From assembly GCA_902478055.1 (NCBI GenBank), contig CABSJL010000006.1, forward strand, positions 1 to 59,040: a DNA stretch of 59,040 bases. Direction: 5' to 3'. The notes beneath the pieces were generated by a model. The model searched no databases, was not told the origin of the DNA, and worked only from the letters and a program-made list of their open reading frames with translations. Source of the DNA: an uncultured Veillonella sp. GTDB lineage: Bacteria > Bacillota > Negativicutes > Veillonellales > Veillonellaceae. This document shows, one piece after another, positions 49,819-58,631 of the stretch (position 1 is its first letter; each line of letters begins with the position of its first letter). The position numbers were made by a program, and so were the translations under genes.

Positions 49819-51651
49819 ATGGTTATGAATGGTATTTACTTAGTTATAGCCTCCGCGTGTATTCTAATTTTAGCGTACCGCTTTTATGGGGCTTTCATAG
49901 CGGCTAAGGTGTTGACCTTGGACCAATATCGTCCGACGCCGGCTATGGTTCACAACGATGGTCACGATTACGTGCCAACTAACAAATGGGTAACCTTTGG
50001 TCATCACTTTGCAGCCATTGCAGGTGCAGGCCCTCTCGTAGGTCCTGTTATTGCAGCCCAGTTCGGGTATTTGCCTGGTGCCTTATGGATCCTAATCGGT
50101 TCTGTATTGGCTGGTGCTGTACATGATATGGTTATCCTATTCGCTTCAGTTCGCTATGACGGTAAGTCAATCGCGGATATTGCGCGCGAAGAAATCAGTA
50201 AATTAGCTGGTTTCGGTGCGATGCTTGCTACATTGTTCTTATTGATTATCACCCTTGCGGGTATGGCTGTAGTAGTAGCTAACGCATTGCATAACTCCCC
50301 ATGGGGGTTCTTCTCCGTATTTGCTACAATTCCAATTGCAATTTTCATTGGTATTTATTTGAAATGGTTGCGTCCTGGTAAAATCCAAGAGGCTACTATC
50401 ATTGGTGTAGCGTTAATCTTCGTAGGCATTATCTACGGTCCTAACATCGCAGCTAGCGAATATGCTTCTTGGTTCACATACGACTTGCAAACTATTGAAA
50501 TTATGCTTGCCGTGTATGGTTTCTTTGCAGCAGCATTGCCAGTATGGTTATTGCTCGCTCCTCGTGATTATTTGTCTACATACCTTAAAATCGGTACAAT
50601 TGGCGCCTTGGCTCTCGGTATTATCATCGTAATGCCTGAAATCCAAATGCCAGCTGTTACTCCTTATATCTGGGGTGGCGGTCCTGTATTGAAAGGTTCT
50701 GTATTCCCTTACATCTTCATTACTATTGCATGTGGTGCGTTATCTGGTTTCCATACTGTTATTGCAACTGGTACAACACCTAAAATGCTTACTAATGAAA
50801 GAGAAATCTTACCTATCGGTTATGGCGCAATGTTAACAGAAGGCTTCATCGCTATGATGGCGTTGATCGCAGCGACTGCATTGCATCCAGACGATTACTT
50901 TGCTATTAACTCCACAGTAGAATCCTTCAAAGCGTTAGGACTTCAAGTTCATGAATTGCCAGCGTTGTCCGCAATGGTTGGTGAAGACTTGATGCACCGT
51001 CCTGGTGGCGCCGTATCCTTAGCAGTAGGTATGGCTCATATCTTCTCCAGATTGCCTAACATGGATCACTTGATGGGTTACTGGTATCACTTCTGTATCA
51101 TGTTCGAAGCCTTGTTCATCATGACTTTGATCGATGCTGGTACTCGCGTAGGTCGTTACTTACTTCAAGAATTATTAGGTCATTTCCATCCTAAATTCAA
51201 CGACCAACATTGGGCTCCTGGCGTATATGGTTGTGCAGCTTTAATTTGTATCTTGTGGGGCTACCTAGTTCTACAAGGTAACATCGGTATTATCTGGCCT
51301 CTATTCGGCGTATCTAACCAATTATTAGGTACTATGACATTGGCTGTAGGTACTACAGTTATCATGCGACTTGGTCACAAACGTTATGCATGGGTAACAG
51401 GTATTCCTTGTATCCTCATGGCTATCGTTGCTATCGCTGCCGACTTTGAAAACGTATTTAACAGCTATATCCCAGCTGGTAAATGGATCCTAGTAGCATT
51501 CAGTGCTGCCATGTTCCTCATGATCCTTATCGTATTAGTAGAAGCAGTTCGCAGCTGGATTCGTTTGTCTGACATTCCTCAAGACTATCGCACTCAAGAA
51601 GAAATTGAAGCTGAAAGCCTTGTAAAATACGGTAAACAAGCAAAAGCATAA
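49819..51651 (+). CDS. cstA: carbon starvation protein CstA family transporter
   Basis: A 610-residue inner membrane protein with about 15-16 helices. Family motifs are FGHHFAAIAGAGPLVGPVIA near residue 55, SGFHTVIATGTTPKML and WPLFGVSNQLLG. CstA/BtsT proteins import pyruvate or peptides. In a lactate/pyruvate fermenter pyruvate is a likely substrate; this is inference. The start at 49819 has TTGGAGGTG upstream. A longer ORF to 49651 is not supported. It has its own terminator. Confidence 0.93.
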   Translation: MVMNGIYLVIASACILILAYRFYGAFIAAKVLTLDQYRPTPAMVHNDGHDYVPTNKWVTFGHHFAAIAGAGPLVGPVIAAQFGYLPGALWILIGSVLAGAVHDMVILFASVRYDGKSIADIAREEISKLAGFGAMLATLFLLIITLAGMAVVVANALHNSPWGFFSVFATIPIAIFIGIYLKWLRPGKIQEATIIGVALIFVGIIYGPNIAASEYASWFTYDLQTIEIMLAVYGFFAAALPVWLLLAPRDYLSTYLKIGTIGALALGIIIVMPEIQMPAVTPYIWGGGPVLKGSVFPYIFITIACGALSGFHTVIATGTTPKMLTNEREILPIGYGAMLTEGFIAMMALIAATALHPDDYFAINSTVESFKALGLQVHELPALSAMVGEDLMHRPGGAVSLAVGMAHIFSRLPNMDHLMGYWYHFCIMFEALFIMTLIDAGTRVGRYLLQELLGHFHPKFNDQHWAPGVYGCAALICILWGYLVLQGNIGIIWPLFGVSNQLLGTMTLAVGTTVIMRLGHKRYAWVTGIPCILMAIVAIAADFENVFNSYIPAGKWILVAFSAAMFLMILIVLVEAVRSWIRLSDIPQDYRTQEEIEAESLVKYGKQAKA

Positions 51652-51670
51652 CATCTTAAAGATTAAATAG

Positions 51671-51700
51671 AAAAGACGAGGTTTAACCTCGTCTTTTCTA
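51671..51700 (+). terminator. terminator after cstA
   Basis: AAAAGACGAGG-TTTAA-CCTCGTCTTTT. Confidence 0.88.
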
Positions 51701-51760
51701 TTTCTTTTTTCTAGATAATGCTTTATAGCCTTATTATTTTTAAAGATTAGTGGAGCTATT

Positions 51761-51824
51761 TTATTTTAATGGGACACTCCTTTCAATATTCAGGCCGATA
51801 TGTTTTGGGGCCCCATTAAAATAA
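51761..51824. repeat. 13-bp perfect inverted repeat around 38 bases
   Basis: TTATTTTAATGGG (51761-51773) and CCCATTAAAATAA (51812-51824) are exact inverted repeats. No T-run follows, so it is not a plain terminator. It lies directly upstream of the promoter of the AsmA-like gene and could be a small palindromic insertion or an operator. Confidence 0.6.
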
Positions 51825-51840
51825 AAATATAAATGCATCA

Positions 51841-51849
51841 TGATATAAT
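51841..51849 (+). promoter_or_regulatory. extended -10 next to the start codon
   Basis: TGATATAAT ends 6 bases before the ATG at 51856. Transcription would begin at or within a base or two of the start codon, giving a leaderless mRNA. No ribosome site is seen before that ATG, which agrees. Confidence 0.5.
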
Positions 51850-51855
51850 AATGCT

Positions 51856-53469
51856 ATGAAATATTACATACGTTCCTATTGGACAAAATATAAACAATTG
51901 TATAAGAAAGGCCTAAAAGGCATTGCTGCTTTTCTTGCCATTGGAGCGATTATTTTCTTTGTGTTGGCTACGATAGCTAGTCGTGGGATGGGCGTTATCT
52001 TCAATGAGGTTATGGCTCGGCAAACGATGATGCGTGGCTCTGTGACCGTAGAGAGTTTAACTGCAACACCGTGGGGGACATTATCTTTTACCGACTTGGT
52101 GTGGAAAGACCCTGAAGGCCGTGAATTGCTTACCGTTCCAAGTGGTAAGATTCGCGTCAATATGTGGGACGTAGTCACTCGTAACTTTAAGGCTTCCGCT
52201 ATCAATGGCATTGAGCTCAACGATGCTACAATCGTAGTCGATTTAGATGATAACAACCGGCTCGATTTTGTGCCGGCCTCGCCTGATGTAAATAAGCCTC
52301 TCGATGAGGTGGAGTCAAGACCTAAGCCGCCTAAAAAGACTACTCAAGATCGGCAAGAGGAATTAGCTAAGAAGGTTCGTAATTTTAATTGGGAAGGTCA
52401 ACATTTGGACCTTACCATTACACTTAGAAATAATCAGCTAGAAATCTTTCAGAAAAATCGTCACTATGTGATGAAGAATGTAGAGGCTAAAATCCATCTT
52501 GATAGTAAGCGCGCTATTCGCGTTGATATGGAAACTGGTAAGTTTGGTGGAACCGCTATTGGTGATGGAATGACACTAAAAGGTCGCGTTGATTTAAAGG
52601 ATGTGTTGAAGCATCGCATGCCTCAGCTAGATTTACAGTTTGATGTGAAAGGCGTAGACCCATCATCCCTTGGTTTTGGCGATAATATTCACGATGCTAT
52701 GACCTTGTTGACGCGAGTAACTGGTGATTTTAATCGACCGTTGGCTAAAGGGCGTGTAACGATGCCTATTTTACGTATTCCTGCGCTTACCTTTGAAAAC
52801 GTCGTGGGTGATGTAACGTACCAAGATGGCATTTTAAATTTTGAAAATGTTAATGCTAATGTGTACAGTGGCAAATTAGAGGCAAAAGGGGTATATAATC
52901 TAGATACAAGAGCCTATACAATTACAGGTGTAGCCAAGGATTTAGATAGTAGTGAGGCCCTTAAAACACCTGAGTTCGTCGTTCCTGTATCGGCTAATTT
53001 GAATTTTAAAAGCGAAGGTAAGCCTCGTGATATGGAGGTATGGGGGAATTTCTGGTCTGGTGGAGGCCATTATATGCTCATTCCAATTAAAAATATTACA
53101 GGAAACTTTCACAATAAGGGGCGTCATTTATCCTTTAGTGATGTGACAGTTAACACGAATATTACGACCATTTCTACAGATGCGTTGCGCATCGATAATG
53201 GGCAGCTCACCATGGGGCCTCTCAATATTACATCTCATGGGGGTAGTAATTTTATCCTTTACGACGAATCCTTCGATGAGATCGATGAGAATATGGATCG
53301 GATTAAAGCTGGCATGAAGCAAGCTGGCGAAAATAGCAAACGTGCATCTGAGTCGTCTAAAGGTCTCGATAACTTTAAGCCTCCTGAGGATTTAAAAGCA
53401 TCCTTTGATAATGTAAAACGCCAAATGGATGGGATGAAAGATGCTTTCAAAGGTATCAAAATAAAGTGA
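51856..53469 (+). CDS. AsmA/TamB-like envelope protein
   Basis: A 537-residue protein with one N-terminal membrane helix (GIAAFLAIGAIIFFVLATIA, residues ~23-42) and a long periplasmic part rich in beta strands. Repeated phrases such as GSVTVESLTATPWGTLSFTD, LKGRVDLKDV and FENVNANVYSGKLEAKGVYN are typical of the AsmA/TamB superfamily that bridges inner and outer membrane for lipid transport. Residues ~145-180 form a charged linker and the last ~60 are a coiled helix. No ribosome site precedes the ATG; see the adjacent promoter. Confidence 0.8.
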   Translation: MKYYIRSYWTKYKQLYKKGLKGIAAFLAIGAIIFFVLATIASRGMGVIFNEVMARQTMMRGSVTVESLTATPWGTLSFTDLVWKDPEGRELLTVPSGKIRVNMWDVVTRNFKASAINGIELNDATIVVDLDDNNRLDFVPASPDVNKPLDEVESRPKPPKKTTQDRQEELAKKVRNFNWEGQHLDLTITLRNNQLEIFQKNRHYVMKNVEAKIHLDSKRAIRVDMETGKFGGTAIGDGMTLKGRVDLKDVLKHRMPQLDLQFDVKGVDPSSLGFGDNIHDAMTLLTRVTGDFNRPLAKGRVTMPILRIPALTFENVVGDVTYQDGILNFENVNANVYSGKLEAKGVYNLDTRAYTITGVAKDLDSSEALKTPEFVVPVSANLNFKSEGKPRDMEVWGNFWSGGGHYMLIPIKNITGNFHNKGRHLSFSDVTVNTNITTISTDALRIDNGQLTMGPLNITSHGGSNFILYDESFDEIDENMDRIKAGMKQAGENSKRASESSKGLDNFKPPEDLKASFDNVKRQMDGMKDAFKGIKIK

Positions 53470-53588
53470 TAAATGAAATATAAATGATATTAACTCTCTT
53501 TCATTGTGCGTTTATGTAGATAGTTTATAATAAATCTCCGTTATCATAATTTTTGATAAAATACTTTTATGTTATTTGGAGGTTTTTT

Positions 53589-53984
53589 ATGAAAGCATCA
53601 AAACAATTCTCTATCGTTTTGGCCGCAGCTGTACTTGCTTTTGGCGCTGTTACAGTAGCACCACAACAAGCAGACGCTTCTTATGGCTACAAATATACTG
53701 ATTCCCAACGTCCACCAGTATCTACTCCAACAGGTTATGTTAATCCAGCCATGGGTTCTACAGTAACTGTTACAGATCCTGCACCTACTACAAATAAATT
53801 AACTACTCCTAAAGCTAGTACTACTATTGAAAACATTACTGTGACTAATGTTGCACCAAAATACTCTGATTACAATGATATTGCAGCATACTCTCTAGCA
53901 GTAGCTGACTATTTCATGGCGAAGATCATGGCTATATATGGTAGTGGTAATACAGCACTTAACCGTTATGGTTTTGGCAGATAA
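53589..53984 (+). CDS. small secreted protein
   Basis: A 131-residue protein with a signal peptide (about 1-30, PQQADAS). The mature part is Thr/Pro-rich (STPTGYVNPAMGSTVTVTDP) and then has a hydrophobic helix around YNDIAAYSLAVADYFMAKIM. The end GSGNTALNRYGFGR is short. I do not recognise a family. The ribosome site TTTGGAGG lies 6 bases before the ATG at 53589; the in-frame start at 53553 has none. A terminator follows. Confidence 0.75.
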   Translation: MKASKQFSIVLAAAVLAFGAVTVAPQQADASYGYKYTDSQRPPVSTPTGYVNPAMGSTVTVTDPAPTTNKLTTPKASTTIENITVTNVAPKYSDYNDIAAYSLAVADYFMAKIMAIYGSGNTALNRYGFGR

Positions 53985-54040
53985 TATAGCCATCAAATTT
54001 AGTAAAACTAATTTTGAATAACTATATACGTTATACAAAT

Positions 54041-54069
54041 AAAAAGGTCCCGTATGGGACCTTTTTATT
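54041..54069. terminator. bidirectional terminator
   Basis: AAAAAGGTCCC-GTAT-GGGACCTTTTT, between two convergent genes. Confidence 0.9.
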
Positions 54070-54122
54070 TGTATAAATTTTTCGATGCGTTGAGAGCTTG
54101 TTTAACAATCTCTTAGCTTCGC

Positions 54123-54869
54123 TTATCGATCTAATCCGTTAGCGCGTTGGTATTCAGATTTATCTGTAGATTGAGCTTGATCGTCTGTAGTTACAGTATC
54201 TTTAGCTAAGGATTTCTTAATTTTAATAAGAGGTTTTTCCGTAGCCTTTGGATCTTCTTTTTTCTTTACATCATTTTGAGATGGTGGCAAGAATGTGTTG
54301 AGTTCATTCTTGTGAGATACCTCTGTGTTTGTAGTAGACGCTAATTGTGCGCGTTGAGGGGCGATGAAGATTTCATCCTTCGTAACTTTTACATCGTTCA
54401 ACAATAATTTGAATACTTGTGGTTTTACAAAGATAGTACCATCTACCTTGCGAGCTGCAGGCAAGAAGGATTCAGTAGTATCAAGGTTAATGATTTTTAA
54501 TTTACCATGACGTACAACTTCTGCAGAATCTGGTTGGATGGCTAGTGTAGCAATGTTCATGTCTACTAATGCTGTTTTAGTAGGCTCATCCCATGCTACT
54601 TTATAGCCTAATGCTTCAGATACTTGGCGCAATGCTACGAGCGGTTGACCATCTACATAGATTACATTTTGCTGACCATTAATAGGCTCAACAACCTTGC
54701 CATCTACATTGATATGATGGGCAGTTGTAACAGATGCAGGCTTTTCAAGGTTCATAGCTGGACCTGGATTCTCCATGCCAATAGCCGCTTGTGCAGGTTG
54801 TGCCGTGCCAAATGTGAAAGCTAATGCACCTACAGCGATGCTAGATAAAATAAGCTGTTTTAATTTCAT
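54123..54869 (-). CDS. secreted protein with copper amine oxidase N-terminal-like domain
   Basis: A 248-residue protein with a signal peptide (about 1-29, AQPAQAA). Residues ~50-150 follow the copper amine oxidase N1 domain: VIYVDGQPLVALRQVSEALG, YKVAWDEPTKTALVDM and, later, DGTIFVKPQVFKLL. This domain is common in secreted Firmicute proteins and is not an oxidase; it probably helps bind wall polymers or proteins. The C-terminal ~70 residues are Lys/Asp/Thr-rich and disordered. The start at 54869 has ATGGAGGTC upstream. Confidence 0.82.
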   Translation of the reverse strand: MKLKQLILSSIAVGALAFTFGTAQPAQAAIGMENPGPAMNLEKPASVTTAHHINVDGKVVEPINGQQNVIYVDGQPLVALRQVSEALGYKVAWDEPTKTALVDMNIATLAIQPDSAEVVRHGKLKIINLDTTESFLPAARKVDGTIFVKPQVFKLLLNDVKVTKDEIFIAPQRAQLASTTNTEVSHKNELNTFLPPSQNDVKKKEDPKATEKPLIKIKKSLAKDTVTTDDQAQSTDKSEYQRANGLDR

Positions 54870-54899
54870 AAGTGACCTCCATAAGGTATTATATCGTTC

Positions 54900-55169
54900 T
54901 GAATAAACTAACATTACCAAATGTATATGAATATTTTATTATAAATTTTAATTTTGTACAATCTATATGTGAGCGCAATATAATTGAACTAGAGTATGGG
55001 GATAGGATAGTTTATTCAGAGACATAGGATGAACTGGTCATTTAACTATAGTCTGAAATCGTTTATCTCTATAAGTAGTGTATTCTTTTATATGCTATAA
55101 TTAAGTGTTACATGAATTATTCAATATATTTAATTATAGAGTTCTAGAAGATATAGAAAGAGGTTCCTT
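54900..55169. other. AT-rich intergenic region between divergent genes
   Basis: It must hold the promoters of the minus-strand gene ending at 54123 and of queF. TATATGCTATAAT at about 55090 is a possible -10 region for queF. No repeat, ORF or known leader (such as a preQ1 riboswitch) is recognised with confidence. Confidence 0.35.
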
Positions 55170-55667
55170 ATGGCATCCGGCAGATCTGAAAAAGAGTTAC
55201 AAGGGGTAACGATGTTAGGTCACAAGACCGATTACCCTACTGATTATGCACCACAGGTGTTAGAGGCATTTGATAACAAGCACCCTGATAATGATTATTT
55301 TGTTAAATTTAATTGTCCTGAGTTTACTAGCTTGTGCCCTATGACCGGTCAACCAGATTTTGCGACCATCTACATTTCTTATGTACCAGATAAGAAAATG
55401 GTAGAGTCCAAGTCTTTGAAATTATACCTATTTAGTTTCCGCAATCACGGGGACTTTCACGAGGACTGCATCAACATCATCATAAAAGACCTTGTGAAGT
55501 TGATGGATCCTAAGTACATCGAGGTATGGGGCAAGTTTACGCCGCGCGGTGGTTTGTCCATCGACCCATACGCAAACTATGGCAAGCCTGGTACAGAGTG
55601 GGAAAAGACTGCAAAAGAGCGCCTTCATTTCCACGACATGCAGCCTGAGCGCGTAGCATACCGTTAA
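55170..55667 (+). CDS. queF: NADPH-dependent 7-cyano-7-deazaguanine reductase
   Basis: A 165-residue type I QueF that reduces preQ0 to preQ1 in queuosine synthesis. The catalytic Cys56 is in EFTSLCPMTGQPDFATI, with Asp63; the NADPH motif ESKSLKLYLFSFRNH is at 79-93. Length is right for the single-domain form. The ribosome site AGAAAGAGG precedes it. A membrane protein gene follows one base after the stop and is probably in the same operon. Confidence 0.95.
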   Translation: MASGRSEKELQGVTMLGHKTDYPTDYAPQVLEAFDNKHPDNDYFVKFNCPEFTSLCPMTGQPDFATIYISYVPDKKMVESKSLKLYLFSFRNHGDFHEDCINIIIKDLVKLMDPKYIEVWGKFTPRGGLSIDPYANYGKPGTEWEKTAKERLHFHDMQPERVAYR

Positions 55668-55668
55668 T

Positions 55669-56529
55669 ATGGCATACGAATATTTAACAATGGTCACATC
55701 GTTCATAATGTTTTTTATGATTGGTGTGACCTTGTCTATACACCCTGCATCCATAATCGTAGGGGAGCATACGAAGTTATCACATCTGAGTCGATGGACT
55801 CGGTGGAATGGGTATCTTATTTTTATATTGACCATGTTTATTGTGGATGTACTCATAACGAATGGCCTATATGCTGTATTTTATGATGTGTATGGCAATC
55901 TATCTGTTCTGCGTGAGCTGGCTATTGATCCGATGGCTATATTCTTTAGTGAAAGCTTCCAAATAGGCGTTGTTATCGTCTTTGTTCTAGTGTTGCTACA
56001 AGTGTTAGGTCTCGTCGATTTGGCTCATGGTGAAAGAAACTTATCGTTTCACTATGACCAACTGCATCAAGGTAAAGAACAACCTTCCTGGATGGAACAG
56101 TACATGGCCCATGAAAAGGGCGGGTTGGGCTTAGCTATTGTAGGATTGATTTACATGTTGCGGATGACCATGAGAACTATGTGGCCTTATATTATATGCC
56201 TTATATGGTTCAAGCTTATAGCGATGCTTGCTAATGTGCTACTTTCACCAGTCATCAATCGGTTAATGCATGTTGAAACGATGACATCAACGCATATCAT
56301 ACTAGACCCTTATGTAGCGATATATGTGATAGCAGGATTCCTGTGGGGCTATGTAGCGCTACACTATGACATAGATAAGGCGTATAATGTAGCGAATAGT
56401 ACCGTGATAGCCATCGTTCCGCGACTTACCGTTATACTAGGGACAGTCATCTTTATTGGACTCGCGCTAGTTATTATTATGGTGCCTGTTACTTGGGGTA
56501 TGGTGGTAGACACACTGACAAAATTATAA
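55669..56529 (+). CDS. membrane protein of unknown function, coupled to queF
   Basis: A 286-residue protein with about seven membrane helices (MVTSFIMFFMIGVTLSIHPA, IGVVIVFVLVLLQVLGLVDL, IYVIAGFLWGYVALHYDI and others). A polar stretch with GKEQPSWMEQYMAHEKGG lies in the middle. It starts one base after queF and has no ribosome site of its own, so its translation depends on queF. It does not match the QueT or YhhQ preQ transporters by eye, though a role near deazapurines is suggested by position. Function unknown. Confidence 0.7.
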   Translation: MAYEYLTMVTSFIMFFMIGVTLSIHPASIIVGEHTKLSHLSRWTRWNGYLIFILTMFIVDVLITNGLYAVFYDVYGNLSVLRELAIDPMAIFFSESFQIGVVIVFVLVLLQVLGLVDLAHGERNLSFHYDQLHQGKEQPSWMEQYMAHEKGGLGLAIVGLIYMLRMTMRTMWPYIICLIWFKLIAMLANVLLSPVINRLMHVETMTSTHIILDPYVAIYVIAGFLWGYVALHYDIDKAYNVANSTVIAIVPRLTVILGTVIFIGLALVIIMVPVTWGMVVDTLTKL

Positions 56530-56682
56530 ATAAACCTAGTTATTTCCTATATTTTTAGGGTTTTAAAAGCGGTTCTCATTCTCTTGACAATGCATAGATG
56601 CAGGTGATAGAGTATGATTGTATTTATGAGAATACACAAATGGTTATATCCAGTGTATAGAGAATAACAAGGTGAAATTCAT

Positions 56683-56716
56683 ATCGTCCTTGGGATGTTC
56701 CTGAGGACGATTTTTA
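56683..56716 (+). promoter_or_regulatory. terminator-like hairpin in the cysK leader
   Basis: ATCGTCCT / AGGACGAT with a 13-base loop and TTTTT, only 27 bases before the cysK start. TTGACA at 56584-56589 is a likely -35 of the cysK promoter, so the hairpin lies inside the leader. That suggests attenuation. No SAM or T-box core is visible. Confidence 0.5.
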
Positions 56717-56742
56717 TCATCTGTCGCTAGAGGGAGGATCAG

Positions 56743-57657
56743 ATGAGCATAGTAACAAATCAAACAACTGAACTGATTGGTAAAACTCCGGTATATCAAT
56801 TACCAAATACCAATATTTATGTAAAGCTTGAAAAATATAATGTAGGCGGTTCTGTGAAAGATCGCGCAGTACTTGGTATGTTGCAAGATGCTAAGGAAAA
56901 AGGTCGCCTTCACGAGGATAGCATTATCGTTGAGGCTACAAGTGGCAATACAGGTATTGCTCTTGCCATGGTGGGCGCTATCTTACATATTAAAACTGTA
57001 ATTATTATGCCTGAAAGCATGAGTAAAGAACGTCGTGAACTTATTAAGGCGTACGGTGCACAGCTCATCTTAACGCCAAAAGAAACGGGCATGAAGGGCG
57101 CTCTTGAACGAGCAAATGAAATCTTAGAAAAATATCCTAATGCGTTTACGTTGGGCCAATTCGTAAATCCTGCGAATCCAGATATGCATTACCGTACTAC
57201 GGGCGCTGAAATTGTAGAGCAAGTGCCGAATGTAGACGTATTTGTGGCAGGTATCGGCACTGGTGGTACTTTTACAGGCGTTGCAAAAAGATTGAAAGAA
57301 CATAATCCTAACGTAAAAGCTATTGCCGTAGAGCCAACAGGGTCTCCGGCAATTACAGAAGGTAAGGGTGGTCCACACAAAATTCAAGGCATTGGTGCGG
57401 GCTTTATTCCTGAAAACTTCGACCAAAGCTTGATGGACGGCGTACAAACTGTGAGCGATGAAGAGGCTTTCAGCGAAGTACAAACCTTTATGCGTGAAAG
57501 CGGTGTTTCTATTGGTCTTTCTTCAGGGGCGGCTATCGTTGCGGCAAAGCGTATTGCTCGAGAAGAACCAAAGGCGAATATTGTGGTGATTGCGCCAGAT
57601 GGGGTAGAAAAATATTTATCCCTCTTGGACTTCGCCAATAATGAATATGTAAAGTAA
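56743..57657 (+). CDS. cysK: cysteine synthase (O-acetylserine sulfhydrylase)
   Basis: A 304-residue PLP enzyme that makes cysteine from O-acetylserine and sulfide. The PLP lysine is Lys39 in GGSVKDRA. EATSGNTGIALAMVGA binds substrate and phosphate is held by GIGTGGTFTG. SSGAAIVAA follows. The ribosome site is AGGGAGGATC. cysE follows 102 bases on. The leader holds a possible attenuator. Confidence 0.94.
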   Translation: MSIVTNQTTELIGKTPVYQLPNTNIYVKLEKYNVGGSVKDRAVLGMLQDAKEKGRLHEDSIIVEATSGNTGIALAMVGAILHIKTVIIMPESMSKERRELIKAYGAQLILTPKETGMKGALERANEILEKYPNAFTLGQFVNPANPDMHYRTTGAEIVEQVPNVDVFVAGIGTGGTFTGVAKRLKEHNPNVKAIAVEPTGSPAITEGKGGPHKIQGIGAGFIPENFDQSLMDGVQTVSDEEAFSEVQTFMRESGVSIGLSSGAAIVAAKRIAREEPKANIVVIAPDGVEKYLSLLDFANNEYVK

Positions 57658-57759
57658 CGGATTTCGCATAGATAAAGCATCTTATGTATAGGAATACATA
57701 CCACATATGTTGTATACTATATATTATATATGAGTAGAGTTATTTGAGATGGAGTCGCT

Positions 57760-58368
57760 ATGATACAAGGTTTACGCGAATTATGGGGCAAAATTCAATA
57801 TAATATTAAACGTGTAATGGATTCTGACCCTGCTGCAACGAATGTGTGGATGGTCATTTGGACATACCCGCATATTACAGCCTTGTTCTGGCATTTCTTT
57901 GCACATCGCCTTTATAAGGCGGGCTGGCCAACCTTGGCCCGTCGCGTAGCGCTTCATTCTCGTCACGTAACCGGCATTGAAATCCATCCAGGTGCTACCA
58001 TCGGTCGTGGTTTATTTATCGACCATGGCATGGGTGTCGTTATCGGTGAAACGGCAATCGTAGGGGATAATGTGACCTTGTTCCACCAAGTGACGTTAGG
58101 TGGCATGTCCTCTAAAAAGGTAAAACGCCATCCAACCATCGAAGACGAAGTGCTCATTGGTACAGGTACGAAAATCTTAGGGGATATTACCATTGGGGCG
58201 CGTACCAAAATCGGTTGTAACCTCGTTATTAAACACGATATCCCTAAAGATATGGTTATCTTTGAAACAGATCCAGAAAATATGTATGTCCGTAAACCTC
58301 GTCGTACTAATAATGGCCAGGCAGAGGAAAAGAAAATTCCTGATGATTACATAGAATATTACATTTAA
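57760..58368 (+). CDS. cysE: serine O-acetyltransferase
   Basis: A 202-residue enzyme that makes O-acetylserine for CysK. The N-terminal helical part is short. Left-handed hexapeptide repeats follow: GIEIHPGATIGRGLFIDHGM, GVVIGETAIVGDNVTLFHQV and TKILGDITIGARTKIG. The active His pair lies in FIDHG and FHQVTLGG. The C-terminal residues (DDYIEYYI) end in Ile, as CysE tails that dock into CysK do. GATGGAG precedes the ATG. Confidence 0.94.
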   Translation: MIQGLRELWGKIQYNIKRVMDSDPAATNVWMVIWTYPHITALFWHFFAHRLYKAGWPTLARRVALHSRHVTGIEIHPGATIGRGLFIDHGMGVVIGETAIVGDNVTLFHQVTLGGMSSKKVKRHPTIEDEVLIGTGTKILGDITIGARTKIGCNLVIKHDIPKDMVIFETDPENMYVRKPRRTNNGQAEEKKIPDDYIEYYI

Positions 58369-58406
58369 TGTAGTGTAATAAAACCGCATATAATATAGAA
58401 AGATAG

Positions 58407-58449
58407 AACCTCTAACTATTAGTTGAACTAGTAGTTAGAGGTTTTTTTA
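58407..58449 (+). terminator. terminator of the cysKE unit
   Basis: AACCTCTAACTA / TAGTTAGAGGTT with inner TAG-TTGAA-CTA and a long T-run. Confidence 0.9.
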
Positions 58450-58479
58450 TAAAATATTCAAAAAAATCGATTTAATATA

Positions 58480-58508
58480 TTGACAGGGAAAATCATTATT
58501 GATAAAAT
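58480..58508 (+). promoter_or_regulatory. dps promoter
   Basis: TTGACA (58480-58485), exactly 17 bases, then TAAAAT (58503-58508). The start of transcription would be near 58515, inside the following palindrome. Confidence 0.82.
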
Positions 58509-58514
58509 AAGTTA

Positions 58515-58534
58515 TGTAATCAATACTGATTACA
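58515..58534. promoter_or_regulatory. operator palindrome of dps
   Basis: TGTAATCA-N4-TGATTACA is a perfect dyad placed over the predicted transcription start, where a repressor would block transcription. It does not match the PerR or Fur consensus exactly. A UTR hairpin GTTTATTC / GAATAAAC follows at 58573-58596. Confidence 0.6.
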
Positions 58535-58631
58535 AATTAGATAAACGAATTGATGGCATAGAAGCCGACTGGGTTTATTCTGCTTTTTGAATAAACTGTA
58601 TTTGAGAATTAAAAGAAAAAGGAGTATTATT

